Source: Epiperipatus broadwayi (taxonomy: Eukaryota; Onychophora; Udeonychophora; Euonychophora; Peripatidae). Taken from it: DNA of 64,000 nucleotides. The stretch is taken from positions 9,102,521 through 9,166,520 of the forward strand of contig JAQFVV010006200.1 of the NCBI GenBank assembly GCA_028023455.1. Reading direction: 5' to 3'. Below are positions 1-12,810 of the stretch, piece by piece (the first letter of the stretch is position 1; each line of letters begins with the position of its first letter). The notes under the pieces were generated by a model, which was not told the DNA's origin, did not search any database, and worked only from the letters and a program-made list of their open reading frames with translations. The position numbers were made by a program, and so were the translations under genes.

Positions 1-1027
1 ATGCATAGTTTATAATTTGCTTATTTTTATTTCACACAAGCCTATTAAATAAAAGCATTAAATTGAATTTATATTTCATCAAGTAAAATAATAATAATAA
101 TAGTTGAGATTGGAAAATGACACCATAAAACAGATGTCAATAAAAAAAATTAAATGTTTGCATTTATTGTTGAATATATGACTACAAAAATATATTATTT
201 TTATTATTTTGATTTTATACTCATTTTATATGTGAATTAGACCTTTTATTTTATAAACATAATTTTAATGCAAAATATTTGATGTGATATATATTTGTTG
301 CTATAAATTAATGAGTAAATGTGGACATTTTATCTTTTAGCAATTAATTTTTCTTTCACTCATTGCTAAGATTATGTAAATCAATCAAGCAAATAGACTG
401 ATATATTGTAGATACACCTTTTTTTTTTTTTTAAGGTATGAAGTAGGCAAATTTGATATTTTATTATTATTATTTAATTCAAATTAAAAGATGGTATCCA
501 TTTTCTTACTATCAATTCACTACCAATAACAAACAACTTGGATAAGTGATTATGCATTAATTAAATTTAACACAAATATTAAAGGAAAATTAGATCCTAT
601 GCTATTTATTAGAGGTTATGGATAAAAAATATATATTCTTGCAAAAAACAAAAACACAGAAGTAAAAATAAGAAGTTAACATATAAAAATATTTTAATGA
701 AATGCAAAGTTTATTTCTATAAAGTAAAATTTTTGCTTGTAATTAAATCTTCGGTGTTATAGAAATACAGTAATTCATCAAGAAAAGAAAAAGTTGTGTG
801 TCAAAATGCAAAAAAAAAAAGTGAAAATTTGTGATCCAAATCTTCATATACTTCAAAAATATTCAACAAAAATTAACTGCCATATAAATTACAATAAAAA
901 GAAAAAAAGACTCCTTTCAGAAAAAAGAGGGCTCTATTAAGTATGTTCCTTCCTTTTTGAATAAAGCAAAAATTGCAGTTAGAACATAACTGACAGCATT
1001 GTTGAATTTTATATTTAACATTACTAT
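1..1027. other. AT-rich non-coding stretch
   Basis: Only AT-rich sequence with short homopolymers is visible here. I see no gene, repeat pair or motif that I can support. Confidence 0.5.
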
Positions 1028-1164
1028 AAAATCTAAGTTTAGTCTTGCGTTGTTAGCCGAGAGGTATCGCAGCCGCCATGCAAGCAAGTAGTTGGTTGCA
1101 GACGGTTGGGGGTTCGCGTCCCGGCCGATGCTATGACACAAGAAAAAAAAAAAATCTAAGTTTA
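1028..1164 (+). mobile_element. tRNA-derived SINE with TSD (copy 1)
   Basis: The body (1042-1150) starts with a tRNA-like head. A pol III A-box-like motif TAGCCGAGAGG lies at 1054-1064 and a B-box-like motif GGTTCGCGTCC at 1111-1121, as in Leu/Ser-type tRNAs with a long variable region. A poly-A tail follows. The body is flanked by a perfect 14-bp duplication, AAAATCTAAGTTTA, at 1028-1041 and 1151-1164 (the A-run makes the exact edge ambiguous). A diverged second copy lies at 29822-29922. Head, tail and TSD together identify a SINE mobilised by a LINE. The partner LINE cannot be told from this window. Confidence 0.88.
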
Positions 1165-2389
1165 CTATTGAAAGATCACGAAAAGCTTGGAGTATATTTC
1201 AGATTAACCAAAAAAAAATCGTATCAAGATCACTGTATGGGTAATACTGCAACCAAATATGAAGTTATGCTTGTATCATACAATTAAAAAAAAAAAGAAA
1301 AAATGAAATAAGTTAAAAAGTTTGAGTGAATTGAATATTTTAACTGTTTTCTGGAAATCTTCCAAGTTTATACATTAGTTGAAATTCTTTTAAAAACTTG
1401 CTGACTTTTAATTAAATATAAACTTTCAAGTAATATTACATTGTCATTGATCTATTGTTTTATTAATTTTTTTTATTAATATATTTATATATATCAAAAA
1501 AGACTGCTGTTGGCAAATTTTTTAACACAATGAGCTTTTTTTTTTGTTCACCCCATTCTTAAAAAGTCACTTGGAAAGAGCAATCATAGTTCACCAACTC
1601 ATTCTAGACAAAATCATATGAAATACATTATTTTATAAAAATACTATTATGGAAGAAAAAATAAAATCTTTTGATTAGTTTAGTTCGACTTGGTTTTGCT
1701 TGGAAGAACTCATTTTCTTTTATTTAAGTTACAAAAGAAATTTGAATAGCAGGGAATCTTTTCAGAAAAATCTGAATTGTTATTTTAATTATGATAGAAG
1801 TAAATCTCTAAATGGATTAGTGAACTACAAATAAAAAATTTTCATAGCATTAAAAGTAGTCATTAAGTGTTGAAACTATATTTAGAAGAAAAAATAAAGA
1901 TCTTCATTCCTAAAAGAAATTATACTATGAGTGTAACTCACATTTGTATCAGCCCTATCTTTATAGATAAATATTAAACCATATTGAGATTTGGGCACAA
2001 TTGATATCTACATGTACAGAAATTCTTACTAATACTGACATCCAGAATTTTATATCTTTTCCCAATCTGGATAGGGAAAAATAAGGAATAGTAATGGACG
2101 ATGGTATGAAACAAAAATTTTGGAGGATTGTGGTAATGTGTAGTTTTATATATGTGTAATGAAAGTTATCAATCTGTCAACATAGACATAGATATTCAAA
2201 TTTTGATACCTCTATAATAATACAAACATTATTCATCAATTGAGATGTAAAGTTGTATATTTGGACTAGAGATAATCTATAATTTAATAAATGATTAGTA
2301 GTAATCATTGGTGTATGTACATTAAGGCATTTGTATCAAAGCTATGACTAGAAATTTGACTATAAATATTGAAAATATTTTGAAGATGT
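1165..2389. other. AT-rich non-coding stretch
   Basis: No supportable gene or RNA is visible. Sequence around 1930-2160 is slightly less AT-rich and may be an old repeat, but I could not pair it with another copy. Confidence 0.4.
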
Positions 2390-2396
2390 TTGTAAG

Positions 2397-2462
2397 AGAT
2401 TATACTCTGGGCTTAACTGATGAATGCTGATTCAGCATGAAATGCACATCTTGGTGATAATA
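2397..2462 (-). repeat. Copy of the dispersed 'AGCATGAAAT' core repeat
   Basis: This stretch matches, in reverse orientation, a core of about 60 bp seen also near 15818-15875, 20430-20490, 20940-20995, 34392-34445 and 34735-34790. Shared blocks are TTCAGCATGAAATG and GCACATCTTGG. Two of the other copies sit inside foldback elements with clear TSDs, so this is probably a remnant of the same or a related non-autonomous family. The edges here are unclear. Confidence 0.6.
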
Positions 2463-2559
2463 TTTTAGAAATGTGTGATGGAATAGAAGTATTAAATATA
2501 TCTAAATATATGTATATTTGTGTGTGTGTGTTATAAAATTTATCAGATGAAAGTAAGAA

Positions 2560-3200
2560 AATAGGATTAAGGGTAAATGTTAAAAAGACTAATGTTCAAT
2601 GGATTTTTTCAAAGGATGAAAATAAAGATTGATAAGGATAAGTTAGAAGTTAACAACTACAAATATATTTGTTAGATTATTACTACAGATGGAAACATAA
2701 TGGATGAAATTAATCATAGAATTAAACTTGGTTGGAATGCTTTTTGTAGAAATAACAATATTAAAAGGAAACATGCTTATGCATTTGAAAAGGAAGGTTT
2801 GTAATAAATGTTTTACCAGTTCTTACTTATGGATCTGAGACTTGGGCACTTAATAGAAGAGCAATACAGAGACTTAAACCGCTCAAAGAATTATTGAGAG
2901 ATAGATGTTAGAAATAAGTAGATGAGATCGTAAACACAATATGTGGGTAATAGAACAAACAGGTGTTACTGACATTGAAAGAATTAAGACTGAAATGGAG
3001 TTGGGCTGGACATATTGCTAGAAGAGATGATAATAGATAGACAAATATTAAATCGGATTCCAAGAGATTGTGAGATGGATGGATGGAATAAGAAAGTATG
3101 TAAGAATAATGTGTAGAAGAGAGGTTAAATATCGGAGAAGATGGATTGAACTTGGAGAGACCTTCATGCTTAAGTGGATTGATAAATGATGATGATATGA
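2560..3200 (+). mobile_element. 3' fragment of RTE-type LINE (RTE copy 3)
   Basis: On the + strand, broken frames encode the C-terminal part of the same RTE protein seen at 59446-59900. Recognisable pieces are a tract like YLGxxIxxDG..MDEINHRIKLGWNAF, then LTYGSETWAL, and the terminal tract WSWAGHIARRD followed by IPRDC. Several stops and frameshifts make it a pseudogene. The fragment ends in a short GAT-rich tail (TGATAAATGATGATGATATGA), typical of RTE 3' ends. The 5' part is absent, as expected for incomplete reverse transcription. Confidence 0.85.
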
Positions 3201-3244
3201 AGTTAAGTTTAAGTTTCTAAAAATGGTTATATAAGGTTAAATTG

Positions 3245-3460
3245 TAACGTGGATTATATATATATGTCTTATTTGAAAAGTAAAGTGGGTGTTTCAAGAT
3301 GCATATATAGCGAGAGAGTTGATATATGTATGAAGTCAAATTATAACATGTATTATGTATGTCTTATTCATTTCAAAAGAGAGAATTGGATGTTTCAAGA
3401 TATGTCCATAGTGAGAGAGGTTGGTCTGACTTCTGTGTTGATGAATGGTTGTGATACAAT
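3245..3460. repeat. Diverged tandem duplication, unit about 110 bp
   Basis: Two adjacent units share TATGTCTTATT, GTTTCAAGAT and GCGAGAGAG/GTGAGAGAG blocks in the same order (first unit from about 3265, second from about 3357). The open frame across it is a by-product of the repeat. I see no coding signal. Confidence 0.65.
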
Positions 3461-3834
3461 AGAGTGAAAATGAAAGATGCATTGATAATTTTAAAAAACT
3501 TGAAAATATAGTCTTAAGGCTTTTATATAGATTTTTTGCTGATTATATGTACACATGTCAATATGTTATACTAATACATAACAATAACATTTAATCAACA
3601 ATTACTAGTTATTCAAAAAACCTGACAATAATGTCTTTACATAATGCTAATAATTGACCCCAATCTAATATTAATTTCATTAATTAAAGTGATCTCATTA
3701 TAGAAATACTATAAGTATTATAAAGAAAGTTACAATCTGTAACATTACTTGTACCACTCCTCAGGATCAATGATTTCTGATTCATTCATTCAACAGCAGT
3801 ATTAACATATTTATTTGAACCATTACTATTTTTT

Positions 3835-4640
3835 TTTTTTGGTTATTAGTTTTCTTTACTTCAATCTAAACCACTGATATTTTTATTTTCAAGGCATAAA
3901 CTATTTTCTGTGTGGTCATTGTCATAAATTTTGATTTTTTATTGTTATTCTTTTAATCATTGTATTTTATTTGTTGAGGCTATGTTTATAAACTTTTTTT
4001 TTTCCATTTGTTTTCTCACTCAAAAATTTTAATCCAATATTTGTTGTTTTTTTTTTTAGAAAAAAAAAAAAGTTTGTATACTTGAAGTGACAGATCTGAG
4101 GCTGCATTCTATTGATCCAAAGTTTGCCTGCTGTTTTTTGTTCCTTTGATGATTAGTATGTCTACTTCTTATGTTATTGATTCTCATTCTAAATATCATA
4201 AATATTTTTTTTGATTGCTTTTAGTTTTCCTTATTTTTTTTTCATTCTAAATCATTGGTACTTTTACTTTCACTATATAACTTTCTGTGTTGATTAATTC
4301 ACTTCCATTAATTTGATTTTTCTTGTCAATGTTATTTTTTTAAGCATATAATTTTATTTATTGAGACCATGTTTATTTATAAACTTTTTGTTGTTGTTTT
4401 CTTGCTCAGTATTTTTATTCCAGTGTTTTATTTTTTTAAAAAAATTAAATTGTTCATTACTCATTTCATAAAAATTTTGCGCACTGGAAATAATAAATCT
4501 GGAACTGCAATTGACGGACCCAAATTTGCTAATCTATTATTGCACTAAACCAATCAATGCGGTATCCCCCCGCCCCCAATCTTTGGTGATTAGCATGTCA
4601 TCTGCTTAAATTATTGATTCTTATTCTATTATACTGGTTT
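3835..4640. repeat. Tandem duplication, unit about 400 bp
   Basis: The segments 3840-4200 and 4225-4635 align over their whole length. In each there is a TTAGTTTTC tract, a GTTTATAAAC block, then an AGATCTGAGGCTGCA / AAATCTGGAACTGCA block and a GATTAG(T/C)ATGTC block before TTATTGATTCT. Divergence is substantial, so the duplication is old. The sequence is T-rich on this strand, so it could be the antisense of an A-rich retroelement, but I could not recognise a protein in it. Confidence 0.65.
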
Positions 4641-5228
4641 TTTTTTTCTATCCATTCTTGATGAGATTGTAATTTTTGTTGTAGGCTTTTTATTATTTTC
4701 ACATCATTTTTTAATTATTGCTACCATAATTATCAATGGGCTTTTATTATGTTGATTTCAATTTATAATATCTCCTATAAATAGATGTAGATTTCTAAAA
4801 TCTTTTGTGTATTGCCCTTATTTTTTTTTAATCCATCTTGTTTATCTGCCAAGTATTTTGCCTTTTATCTTACATTTTATGTTTATTAAATTTTACCCAA
4901 AATATTTTTTTATTCAACTGTTTTATAATTTTCATATTCCATCTTATTTTATTCTTATAGATTTTTATTAATCACTATTTGATCCATTTTTAAAAAATTG
5001 TACATTATTCCCATTTGAATTACCTCCACTGTATTTGATCGTTTCCCAACTACTTCATCTTTTTCATGACTCCTATTTTCTGGTTTTTTAAAAAAATTTT
5101 CGGTAATTCATTGGTGCAATTTCAATAAACACTTACTAATATTTTTTCATCACTGTATATAAATCAGTACAGTATTCTGTTCCCATCTCTTTAATTAAAG
5201 TGTTGCCATTTCTTTTTTTATTAATATT

Positions 5229-5392
5229 GTGAATGAAAACACTTAAATGCTTTCTATTAGCTCATTATTTTTCTAACATGTTAGATGTTATATAACACCT
5301 AAATTTATAATTTTGAATTTGTCTTTTAATATAACATACCTTAGTGAAATAATGAGCTAATAGAAGGTGCTTAAATGCTCTCTTTCATTATA
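5229..5392. repeat. Short inverted repeat (hairpin), arms about 55 bp
   Basis: The left arm, with TTCTATTAGCTCATTATTT, recurs inverted at 5345-5392. The arms enclose roughly 60 bp. This looks like a small MITE or a recombination-born hairpin. No TSD could be set with confidence. Confidence 0.7.
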
Positions 5393-5399
5393 TTATAAG

Positions 5400-6515
5400 A
5401 TAAAGCTTTGTAATATATTACATAATTGATAATATTTCTTTTAACATTTTATTATATATTTCTCTGTACTTGTCATCATCTTGACACTTATCTATGTCTG
5501 ACTAATCTTTCAAATATTTTATTGTCTTTTTGATTGCATTCTTTTATCTTATTTGTGAATGAGTTAAAGTAAGTTTTTTTTTTTTTTGATATTTGCAATT
5601 ATTCAGCTATTATCTGAATCTGTGTTTGCTCCCTGAAAAATTCAGTATTGTTATATTCCGTTAGCTACTTTTTTCTATTTATGTCTATTGGGTTTTTTCT
5701 TTCCATAATTTGATCTTGGTAACTATTATCTTCCACTACAAATTCTAAATCCAATTTTGAAATTCTTTTTTTTTTTTTTATAGAAACCTTAGTAATTGTT
5801 CCTATCCTCTTATGATCACTTCATTTTAATAATCTAAACATTATCAATGATATAGCTGTGAGCAGCATATTTTATATTAGTTTCAATTCAATGCTACAAT
5901 TATTTTATTTGATAATGTGCATTATTTGATGTATTTACTAGGCTAAAAAATTGATTTGCTTTGAATGGAATGGCCTTCATTTTTTTAATTATTTATATGT
6001 CTTATATTTTATCAATGTATATTTGTTTTTGTTTTTTATTTAGTAACTATTTTTATACTTAAGACTCATTTCCAAATTAAATAATCTCGTAACTATTTTT
6101 AATCTTGAGTCTTTTTTACTTAGCTAATCCTAAAATGTCACTTCTATATCTTTTCCATTTTTTTTTTGTTTTTATCAAAATAAAAACAAACTTTCCAGAA
6201 AAAAAAAAAAAATACATAGTACTGTATTGTGTAATAAAATCAATTGGCAAATTAAAGTTCAATATGCAGATTCTACCAAGTGTTCACTATTAAATAAAAA
6301 AAGGTAGAATAAAAGTTCAATTACATATATATTTCTTTTCTAAGGAAAGATAATTGATAATATCTAACCTGGTCTTTTTAAATGTCAATTAGATCCAATG
6401 TGCTATTGAATAAAGCTTGTGGTGATATTTGATTTTCTCTTTCTTTTATCATTGGGATTTTCCTAACTAGAATCTTCAGAGGATCTGTACAATTAGAATT
6501 GAACAGAATTTCACA
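5400..6515. other. T-rich non-coding stretch
   Basis: Long T-runs and AT-rich sequence. I could not support any gene or element. Confidence 0.4.
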
Positions 6516-6524
6516 TTGAGTTAA

Positions 6525-6890
6525 TCATAAACTATACATTAAAAAAGTGGCACTTCTAATATCGGCAAAAACTCCCACTTTAATTCCTTGTATCAATACA
6601 TATATCAATAAGCCATTATGTTTATAAATTAAGCTAATAAATGTTCTACAGATTTGCAAATAACTGCATACACCAAAAATGTGTTCAATTGGGTCTTCAT
6701 CTCTGCGACATAATCCACATAGGCCATCAATTGAAGTAAATCCACGGTTTCTTGTTAAAAAGCTACATGTGGGTAGTGCATTTAAATTTATTTTTATCAG
6801 GAAATCAAAATATTTCGGCTCCAGACCCCACCATCTGAACTTTTTCACCAGATTAAATGTTGTAATATTAAGACTTGAATTAATTGGCAT
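6525..6890 (-). pseudogene. LINE remnant: reverse-transcriptase zinc-binding (zf-RVT) region
   Basis: An uninterrupted minus-strand frame of 121 codons resembles the zinc-binding region found after the reverse transcriptase in several LINE polyproteins. There is a tract FDFLIKINLNALPTCSFL (the usual 'F.k.....LPt...L' segment). Then CGLCRRDEDPIEHIFGVC gives the C-x2-C...H-x4-C pattern. No start codon context, promoter or flanking exon supports a host gene. I infer a fragment of a retroelement ORF; the clade is not determinable from so short a piece. Confidence 0.6.
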
Positions 6891-6959
6891 TATTGCTTCA
6901 TTAATGAAATAATAAGCCTCCCAGTATTGAACTTTTTGTGATTTAGATGGAATAGATGA

Positions 6960-9900
6960 TTCGTGCAGATGGCATTTTAAAAATGGAATTAGTTGGGGAA
7001 TAATTTGAACTGAAAAAGTCTAGACAATTTTGTATTATTTCTTAAGAATTCTCTTTATTTGTTTCGTTTCTTGTTGAGTCTTCTGAAGATATTCATGATT
7101 ATTGCCATCAAATACTTGACAATATTATTTATTTTGGACAGATTTCTGACCAAATTTATGATAATATAACAAAAGATTAATTCTTTTAATCAAATTTATT
7201 TTATATCTTTGTAATAATTTGATAACCAGAAACTTGGAAAATGTAATGATCAAGATGAAAATCTCAAAAGTTAGCTTTAGAATACTGCATTTAAATAATT
7301 TGAAATCCATAGTTTCAGAAGAAAATGAGTATGATAATCAAATGATAGGGAAGCACATGAAAGAAGTCAGTCAATCACAATATGACAAAGTTATACTCAA
7401 AAAATTGGTAAGATTCATAATGTGGTTTAGTAGTCACAAATAGCAAAAATAATTTTAATTACTTTAACCTTACTTTTAGAAAAAATCTATGCAGAGAGGG
7501 GAAATAATAGGAAAATGTCAGTCAGTTCTTAAAGAAAAAAATCAAAAATATGAATAAAGAAAAAAAAACTATAAAAAATTAAATATCTGAACAGAATTTT
7601 GGATTGTATTGTTATTGTAATTACTTGAAGAAAAAAAAGAGTAGGAAAACGGGATCCAATCAAAAATAAGTAATTTTGGATATTCACATATACTACTTGA
7701 GCCAAAGTGCTCATTAAGAGTTTATCACTTAACAATGGGGGAGCACATCTTACTTCTGAAAAAATGTATTGCAGCATTTATATATTTTGTGAGACTTTAA
7801 AATGAAAGTAAAAAATTTATAATAGTGACAAGTGTTACAGGAGAAAAGATGACCATTCCCCTGTATATATATTCTTCAAAAGTAATACCTTTTCATCAAT
7901 TTTTTAACTCTTTAATTTTATTTTATGATAAAAATGAGATTTATAATAAAGTAATAAATAACTTGGCAAAAATAAAACTTAGATGAAAGAACTTCAATGA
8001 TTGCTTTATATATTTTTCATACTATCATTTTATGTTTAAAATGTAGCATAGTTTAAATGACACATTTTTATTATGTTTTGATTTTAAATACAAAATAAAA
8101 ATGTATAATGAATTTTCATAACCCTTTTTTAAAATGTATGTATCCTTCTTCCAGCACACCTACTCATTCATGCCTCTGAATATAGATAGATGATTAGTTT
8201 GATATTTATTGAAACAATATAAATGTTGAAGAATACAAGTGATAAATTTTTTTTATGAATTTTACAAATATCATTCAAAGACAGTAGTCAAAAGATGTTT
8301 GTGACATGCTTTTTTTGCATATGAATTTGATAGTTAAAAAAAGAAAGAAAATTTAAAAAAACTATACTGATATGATAATGGCAAATAATCCCCTAATTCA
8401 ATGCAGTATAATAATCTATAATGTTTGTAAACCTCTGATTAGTCTTAAATTCATTATTGATAAATCTAAAGTTTAGTGATTCCATTCCTGTATTAGTCTG
8501 TCATTGGTCAGGCCAACAACACTCGAAAGAGATAAGGAAAATAACATTCAAACATATTCTGTTTTAATAGTTAAATATATTTAGAAAAGAATAACTAGAT
8601 GGTGGAAATAGTCCAATATACAAGAACAACAACAAAATTTTATTTCATGAAATTCTTTAAAATTAAATGTATTAGCTTCAGTAATGTTTCTGAATATATT
8701 TTTGTGAATCACAATTCATAGTGCACATTTGCATATTATGTATGAAAAGGAATATTGTGTACTAGAATTGATATAAGTCTCAGATTTGTAAAATATGAAT
8801 TCAAATTTAAATAAGTAAATGTTTAAAATTTAGAAATAATTTAATTTTTTTTCTAAATGTTATTTTTAAATTTGATGTTTTTAAAAACTATCGTGATTGT
8901 AACATTTTATTTAGTAATATATATAAAATAATGTATACTTAGTTTTATTATTCCCCCCCCCCCCTTTTTTTTTTTTTTTTACGTTATTTGCTGATTCATT
9001 TAATTTTAAAATATAATTATAGTTCAGTGTTTGAATTAATTTACAACATAAGATTAAACAAAATATTTTAAGAATTATAAACAGAGTAAACATTTAAAGT
9101 GTGATTTCTGAGAAAAATATGATAAAAAGTACAGTGTATATTTTATAGATTTATATGCTAAAACATTTTTATAGGACCAGGTCTGACATATTTTACAGGT
9201 AATTATTAATGTGTATATATATAATACATAAATGTATATATATATTTTAACTTTTTTTTTCCTTCTGGAATTAGAATTGTCATTCGTGTTTAAAGCTCAT
9301 TTCTAATGTTGTTAATATATGTCAAATCTACATAATCATTATGAACATTATTCATTTAAAAATGGTTTTTACTATTTGGTTAACTGCTGTGTAATATTTT
9401 AATGAATTTCTTGATAACTGGAACTGTGCTCAAGTACTAAATAAAATATTTAAAAGCTTCTTTGACATTTTTTCCCATATAATCACAATTGCAATCATTA
9501 TAAAGCAATAATTTATTGTAATATAAGCATCTCCAATTTTTAATATAATGCTTCTAGTTGTGGTAATTTTATTACTAAAATACATTTAAAAATTATTTGA
9601 AATAAAAAAATGTGTAATAATGACATTTTAATTGTTACTTTTATGTAAAAATAATAAACTTTTTAGAAAATTGAAAATATTTTTTTTATCTGAAAGTAGA
9701 TAAATAGACAGGAGTATATTGTGACCAAGAAATAACATTTTCCATTTTTCGTGATAATTTATCAGGTTTTCCATTTTTTAGATATAATTTATTGTAGTTT
9801 CTAAATTTTAGAGGTTCATTATTAATTGATAGTATTTTTTTTTTTTACAAGATTTAATATAATAAAATCACCCTCTTAATTTATCTTGTTGGTTTTTTAT

Positions 9901-10530
9901 AAAAAAATAATAATTCACATATGTGATTATAAATTAAAATTTTATTATTATTTTTCTGATATAATTTATTTGATTAAAAAAATATTATATAGCAGAATGA
10001 TCCCATTTTTCATTCCATTTTGAATTATAACAATTGATTTAATGGGTTGAATAGAATGTTCCTAAAACCAAAGATGTATTTTATTAAAAATGACAATGAT
10101 AAAGATAATGTGAGGAAGAATGAAAAAACAGTGGTAGTTATTGCTTTCCTAATATCACTACCCATAGATTTAATTATTTATGATATAAAAAATTAGAAAT
10201 TAATGAAAAGTGAAATTTTTATTGTACTATCACTTAGTTATTATATTTTTTGAAATTTATCATTAATTTTGTATACACTTATGGTAAAAATACATGCATA
10301 TATATATAGATTTAATATCATTATAATTATTTATATTAAAAATACTTTTTTTAAATTTTATCTTTTAAGTTTCTTTTTAATATTCTTTTAACTTTTCTGT
10401 AGATCAATTTATAATACTATGTTGCTATGCAGCAATTGCCATCAAAAGACATTCACAAATATTACATATGAAGTTTCTTTTTACTATTCCTATTTTTTGA
10501 ATATTTTAAATAAATATGTAATGTTTTGTT
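6960..10530. other. AT-rich non-coding stretch with C/T homopolymer
   Basis: I see no supportable gene. The short frames at 7219-7443 and 7529-7777 have no recognisable domain and lie in low-complexity sequence. A C13 run followed by a long T run sits at about 8954-8981. TA and TG microsatellites are scattered. Confidence 0.4.
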
Positions 10531-10534
10531 TTAG

Positions 10535-10643
10535 CTATTGTTTTTAAATGGCAGCTAGTAGAGAGAAAAAAGATATCTAAAGCCCAAATCTCAGGAAACA
10601 GATTCTGGCAATTATTTTACATTATGACAGTAATGGCAGCAGA
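10535..10643 (+). other. Candidate 5' non-coding exon (weak)
   Basis: The segment is bounded by an acceptor-like tract ending in TGTTTTAG (10527-10534) and a good donor GTAAGT at 10644-10649. It is less AT-rich than its surroundings (GGCAGC at both ends). It contains ATG codons followed quickly by stops, so it would be a leader exon. It could belong to the BTB/zinc-finger gene downstream, whose first coding exon also starts right after an acceptor. This is inference from splice motifs only. Confidence 0.2.
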
Positions 10644-11699
10644 GTAAGTTTTATTTTAATTCAATGGTTTTTATTTTTAAGTTGTAAAATAATTTTTTTT
10701 TTTTATCTGTAAAGTGTGTGTGTCATATCTGCTATATTGTTTCCAATGCTCTTAAGGGATAATGTAAATTTATAGATAATATGTCATAAATAAAAATACA
10801 TATATAGTTCAGATATCTTAGCATATATATTGTGCCCTTTTGTATGGGTCACCATTTAAGTTTTGTGCTAATCTAGTAGAAAATTTTAAATTTAAGAAGT
10901 ATTTAAAATGTGTGATGTTGACTTTGCTTGTGGTAATGTTACCATAAGTTTAATTAAAGCAATCTATGAGTATTTGATATGTGAATTGTGTTGATATTGA
11001 GAAGATATTTAAAAATGATGATGATTATGATGTAATACTGCATTAATAAATTTAATAACAAATGTTTAAAGCTAAAGTATTTAAAAGACAAGTTAAAATT
11101 AGACAAAGATATTTATTTAATTTAAAATGTATGTTAAAATTGAATAGAAATATTTTAAATTATAAGTACTCAAATTGAGGTTAATATTTGATTTTAATCA
11201 TATCAAATAATTATTTTAAAAGCTGATGTAATATTTTATTTATTTTTAAAAATAAATATTTATTTTAAAAAGCAATTGTTAAGTTATTTTTAGATTATGG
11301 GAAGCATTTCTTGTATTGTAAAAAAAAAAACAGATGTTAATTAGAGATACACACACACATGCTTGGAAGCTTTCTCATAAAGTTGCAAAAAACTATTTTA
11401 AAATTATGTTGTGAAATTTATAAATAATACGTGAGTTATCACGAGATAAAAAATAAAGATATTAATGTAAAATATTAAATCTGATTTTTAATAATATTAC
11501 TTTAAAAATATAACGTATTTAAAAAGATTTAGTTTATTTTAAATGATCTTATAAAAGTTAAGATTTAAATCAAGTGAGAAAGAATATTTTAAAAATGTTT
11601 GATAGATTTGAATAAACGATAAAATTATTTTTAAAATGTAATAATATTAAATATTAAATAAGTCATTATTTTATTTTTAATAGTGAGTTGATAAATATG

Positions 11700-12810
11700 T
11701 AAATAAGCTAGAAAGTTTGATTGTTTAAATGTACCAATCAGATAAGGAGTTTCTGCTAGTATAAAAGCTGGATTCAATTGTTGAAGGGGGCTCTCTGTAA
11801 TTAAATTTCTAAGTCGATTGTGCTATTGAGAAAATAGCTAAGTAAATTTATAAACGCTCTTAAAATCAGTGTTAAAATCATAAGAGTGTTATTGTATATA
11901 ATTTTATAATTTTTAAATGATAAGTATGCAGTAGAAACTTAATAATTCCCTATTGGTCTTCTCAATATCGAAACTCAATTTACGTACGAATAATCATGGG
12001 AACATCACGTATTGTAGAAATATATCAGAAACTTTACGCTAGAAAAGTAACAGACGCTGGATTAGTACAGAAAACTATAAGATGGAGAAAAGTAGTATTT
12101 TGGACTATAAATAGTATTAAAAAGTTTAAATTACTATTGTCTATTATAAATAGATATTTAAAAGAAATATGAATACTTCTATAGAAAGAAAGTATTTTTG
12201 CAGATTTTAAAAAAATAAAATGTATATCTTAAGTAAAGATATAAGAAGTAGTAATTTTAATAAATACATGCCTTGTTCAGTCTTTGTGCTTAAAAGACTA
12301 AATATTGACGATTTGAAAAGGCAAATAGATTATAAATATGACTATTTTAAAATCGTAATATAATAAAATTATTATATTGAAGTAATCTAAAACGCTGGAC
12401 GTTATAGATGGAAAAATAGATTCTTACCTAGATATATTGTTTTGAAAAATGCGCAAGTAATACGTGGACGTCCAGGCCAAACCAAATCAGGCCAAGCTAA
12501 GTTAATGGAAATAATTAAATGAGAATAATTTAACAACTATAAATTAGTTTAGAAATAATAACTTTAAAGATAATATTTTATGAAGAACTGGATCCAGAAA
12601 GAACTTATAAACTATTTTTTAATTTTTATTTTTGTTTTCTTATGGGAACTTATTATTTTTTTTAAAAAAGAACGTTACCATTTTTTTTTTATAAACTTTC
12701 AAGAAACACGTGATACAACGGAACAGGAAATAGTGTTCTATTGACTTTATACGTAGGATATTTGTTAGAACTTTTATGGTAGAACACAAGTCGTCACTGG
12801 AAATACGTAA
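11700..12810 (+). other. Region with promoter-like motifs and a 58-codon frame
   Basis: This stretch has more CpG dinucleotides (CGTACG, ACGTGGACGTCC, CACGTG) than its neighbours. A CCAAT box (11734-11738) lies 21 bp before TATAAAAG (11760-11767), and a small basic open frame runs 11996-12172 (starts MGTSRIVEIYQKLYARKV). It could be the LTR and leader of a decayed retroelement or a host promoter. I found no matching second LTR. Confidence 0.25.

Noticed and set aside
1042-1122. Functional tRNA gene
   Set aside because: Promoter-like boxes are present, but there is no proper acceptor stem, the unit has a poly-A tail and a TSD, and a second copy exists. A SINE explains it better.
3245-3460. 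72-codon frame at 3249-3467 as a gene
   Set aside because: It spans a tandem duplication, and its two halves are the same repeat.
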